DNA of 6,889 nt from Xanthobacteraceae bacterium (GTDB taxonomy: Bacteria; Pseudomonadota; Alphaproteobacteria; Rhizobiales; Xanthobacteraceae). The DNA lies in assembly GCA_030043285.1 (NCBI GenBank), contig JASHXZ010000438.1:1-6889 (forward strand). Reading direction: 5' to 3'. The position numbers and the translations under genes are program-made. The notes below the pieces were generated by a model, which saw only the letters and a list, made by a program, of their open reading frames with translations, was not told where the DNA came from and did not search any database. Positions 5,555 through 6,889 of the stretch are shown piece by piece (the first letter of the stretch is position 1; every line of letters starts with the position of its first letter).

Positions 5555-6889
5555 ATGTCCGACGCGGAAGACAAGGCAGATAAGAAGCCGACCGGCCACA
5601 CGCTTGCCGACCACGTCTACGGCCAGAATCTCGTCCACGTCCACGACGACGATTCCGATCACGACCACGATCACGACTATGATTTCGAGAACGACGAGGT
5701 GCCGCTCGAGGACAATCCGCTGTGGCGGCAGGACAACGTCTCGCTGACCACGGTCGGCATCGACATCGGCTCCTCGGGCACGCAAGTGATTTTCTCGCGC
5801 GTCCATCTGCGCCGGCTCGCCGAGGATTTGACCAGCCGCTATTACGTGGTGTCGCGCGAGACCTTGTTTCAGTCGCCGGTGGCGCTGACGCCGTATCAGA
5901 GCGAGGAGCGCATCGACGACCAGAAACTCGGCGAGATCATCGACGACGCCTACATCGCCGCCAACGTGCATCCCGACAATATCGACACCGGCGTCGTCAT
6001 CCTCACCGGCGAGGCGCTGCGCCGCGAGAACGCGCAAGGCATCGCCGCGGTGCTGTCGGAGGCGGGCGGCGAGTTCGTCACCGCGACCGCAGGCCATCAC
6101 ATGGAATCGATGCTCGCGGCCTACGGCTCCGGCGCGGCGCGGGTGTCGAGCGACGAAGGCAAGCGCATCCTCAACGTCGATATCGGCGGCGGCACCACCA
6201 AGCTGGGCGTGGTCGAGAAGGGCAAGGTGATCGCCACCGCGGCGGTGCATATCGGCGGCCGCCTGCAGGTGGTCGAGAACGGCGCCATCGTGCGGCTCGA
6301 TCCGGCCGGCAAGCATCACGCCAAGCGGGCCGGCTTTAGCTGGAATCGCGGCGACACCATCGATCCCGCCGCCATGCAGAAGGTTGCCGACGTGATGGCC
6401 GATACGCTCGTTGCGGCGGTCGGCAAGCGGCCGATGCCGCACGACGTCGAGCATCTCTATCTGACCGATCCGATCGCCGAGTTCGGCGCCATCGACGGCA
6501 TCATGTTTTCGGGCGGCGTCGGCGAATACGTGTACGAGCGCGAGCAGCGCGATTTTGGCGACATGGGGCCGTGGCTCGGCCGCGCCATCCGCGCGCGCAT
6601 CGCCGCCAACGCGTTTGCCTGGCCGGTGCTGCCGGCCGGCGAATGCATCCGCGCCACCGCGCTTGGCGCCTCAGAATACAGCGTGCAACTGTCCGGCAAC
6701 ACCAGCTACATCTCGTCGCCCGGCACCTTGTTGCCGCGGCGCAATCTGCAAGTGCTGCAGCCGCCATTCGTGTGCGACGAAATCGTCGATGCCGACAAGC
6801 TCGCTGCCGCCATCAAAAACCACATCACGGCGTTCGATCTCGCCGAGTCCGACCGCGAGATCGCGCTGGCGCTGCGCTGGACCGGCATG
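5555..6889 (+). CDS. eutA: Ethanolamine ammonia-lyase reactivating factor EutA (3' end outside window)
   Basis: 445 codons are visible with no stop, so the gene runs off the right edge; from the E. coli protein (about 467 residues) some 80 more are expected. EutA is a cytoplasmic ATPase that frees ethanolamine ammonia-lyase (EutBC) from damaged cobalamin so that fresh adenosylcobalamin can bind. It belongs to the actin/Hsp70-type ATPase fold, and its motifs are present: phosphate-1 VGIDIGSSGTQVIF (67-80), phosphate-2 NVDIGGGTTKLGVV (207-220) and the adenosine motif IMFSGGVGEY (316-325). Further EutA marks are FQSPVALTPY, VVILTGEALRRENA, TATAGHHMES and VQLSGNTSYI, all matching positions recalled from E. 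coli EutA. Unlike that protein, whose GIDIG lies about ten residues from the start, this one has a 65-residue extension rich in Asp, Glu and His, including HVHDDDSDHDHDHDYD (28-43), a likely metal-binding tract. Cognate eutB/eutC are not in the window and are predicted downstream. Family assignment is firm; the role of the extension is unknown. Confidence 0.92.
   Translation, partial: MSDAEDKADKKPTGHTLADHVYGQNLVHVHDDDSDHDHDHDYDFENDEVPLEDNPLWRQDNVSLTTVGIDIGSSGTQVIFSRVHLRRLAEDLTSRYYVVSRETLFQSPVALTPYQSEERIDDQKLGEIIDDAYIAANVHPDNIDTGVVILTGEALRRENAQGIAAVLSEAGGEFVTATAGHHMESMLAAYGSGAARVSSDEGKRILNVDIGGGTTKLGVVEKGKVIATAAVHIGGRLQVVENGAIVRLDPAGKHHAKRAGFSWNRGDTIDPAAMQKVADVMADTLVAAVGKRPMPHDVEHLYLTDPIAEFGAIDGIMFSGGVGEYVYEREQRDFGDMGPWLGRAIRARIAANAFAWPVLPAGECIRATALGASEYSVQLSGNTSYISSPGTLLPRRNLQVLQPPFVCDEIVDADKLAAAIKNHITAFDLAESDREIALALRWTGM

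Noticed and set aside
5722..6339. 205-codon open frame on the + strand inside eutA
   Set aside because: Out of frame with eutA, Arg/His-rich and without any recognisable domain.
5261..6454. 397-codon open frame on the - strand
   Set aside because: Antisense shadow of eutA; its protein is His/Asp/Val-rich without domain, and the opposite strand has clear EutA motifs.

Overview
The window looks like chromosomal DNA of a GC-rich alphaproteobacterium, most likely of the Bradyrhizobium/Rhodopseudomonas group (order Hyphomicrobiales). This rests on the high GC, the codon use and the style of the proteins; the genus is inference. It holds four protein genes, two of them cut by the window ends. No tRNA, rRNA, CRISPR array, transposase or phage gene is visible.

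Layout. (1) Bases 1-1502 (+) hold the C-terminal part of a STAND-type protein: the winged-helix end of an NB-ARC-like module followed by seven 42-residue TPR repeats. Its upstream part lies outside the window. (2) Bases 1463-1554 carry a palindromic dispersed-repeat element and a diverged inverted copy. They sit where this gene converges with the next one, and the first copy supplies the last codons of the TPR gene. (3) Bases 1568-3937 (-) encode a soluble hybrid histidine kinase, PAS-PAS-PAS-HisKA-HATPase-REC. (4) Bases 3938-4144 are a short gap with a 13-bp palindrome and four tandem 12-bp units. (5) Bases 4145-5224 (-) encode an isopenicillin-N-synthase-like 2-oxoglutarate/Fe(II) oxygenase. 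(6) Bases 5225-5554 are a 330-base divergent control region with a plausible sigma-70 promoter framed by an inverted repeat. (7) Bases 5555-6889 (+) encode EutA, the ATPase that reactivates ethanolamine ammonia-lyase. It is open at the right edge and has an unusual His/Asp-rich N-terminal extension.

How the genes relate. The kinase and oxygenase point the same way but are 207 bases apart, so a shared transcript is possible and not shown. The oxygenase and eutA are divergent and share one control region. EutA serves an adenosylcobalamin enzyme, so eutB and eutC are expected to the right of the window. The TPR gene is convergent with the kinase and probably unrelated to it in function.

No clearly new multi-gene system is demonstrated. 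The points most worth a second look are the metal-ligand-like extension of EutA, the inverted repeat around its predicted -35 box, the truncated STAND protein with strong protein-level conservation between TPR repeats, and the repeat element that has become its C-terminus.
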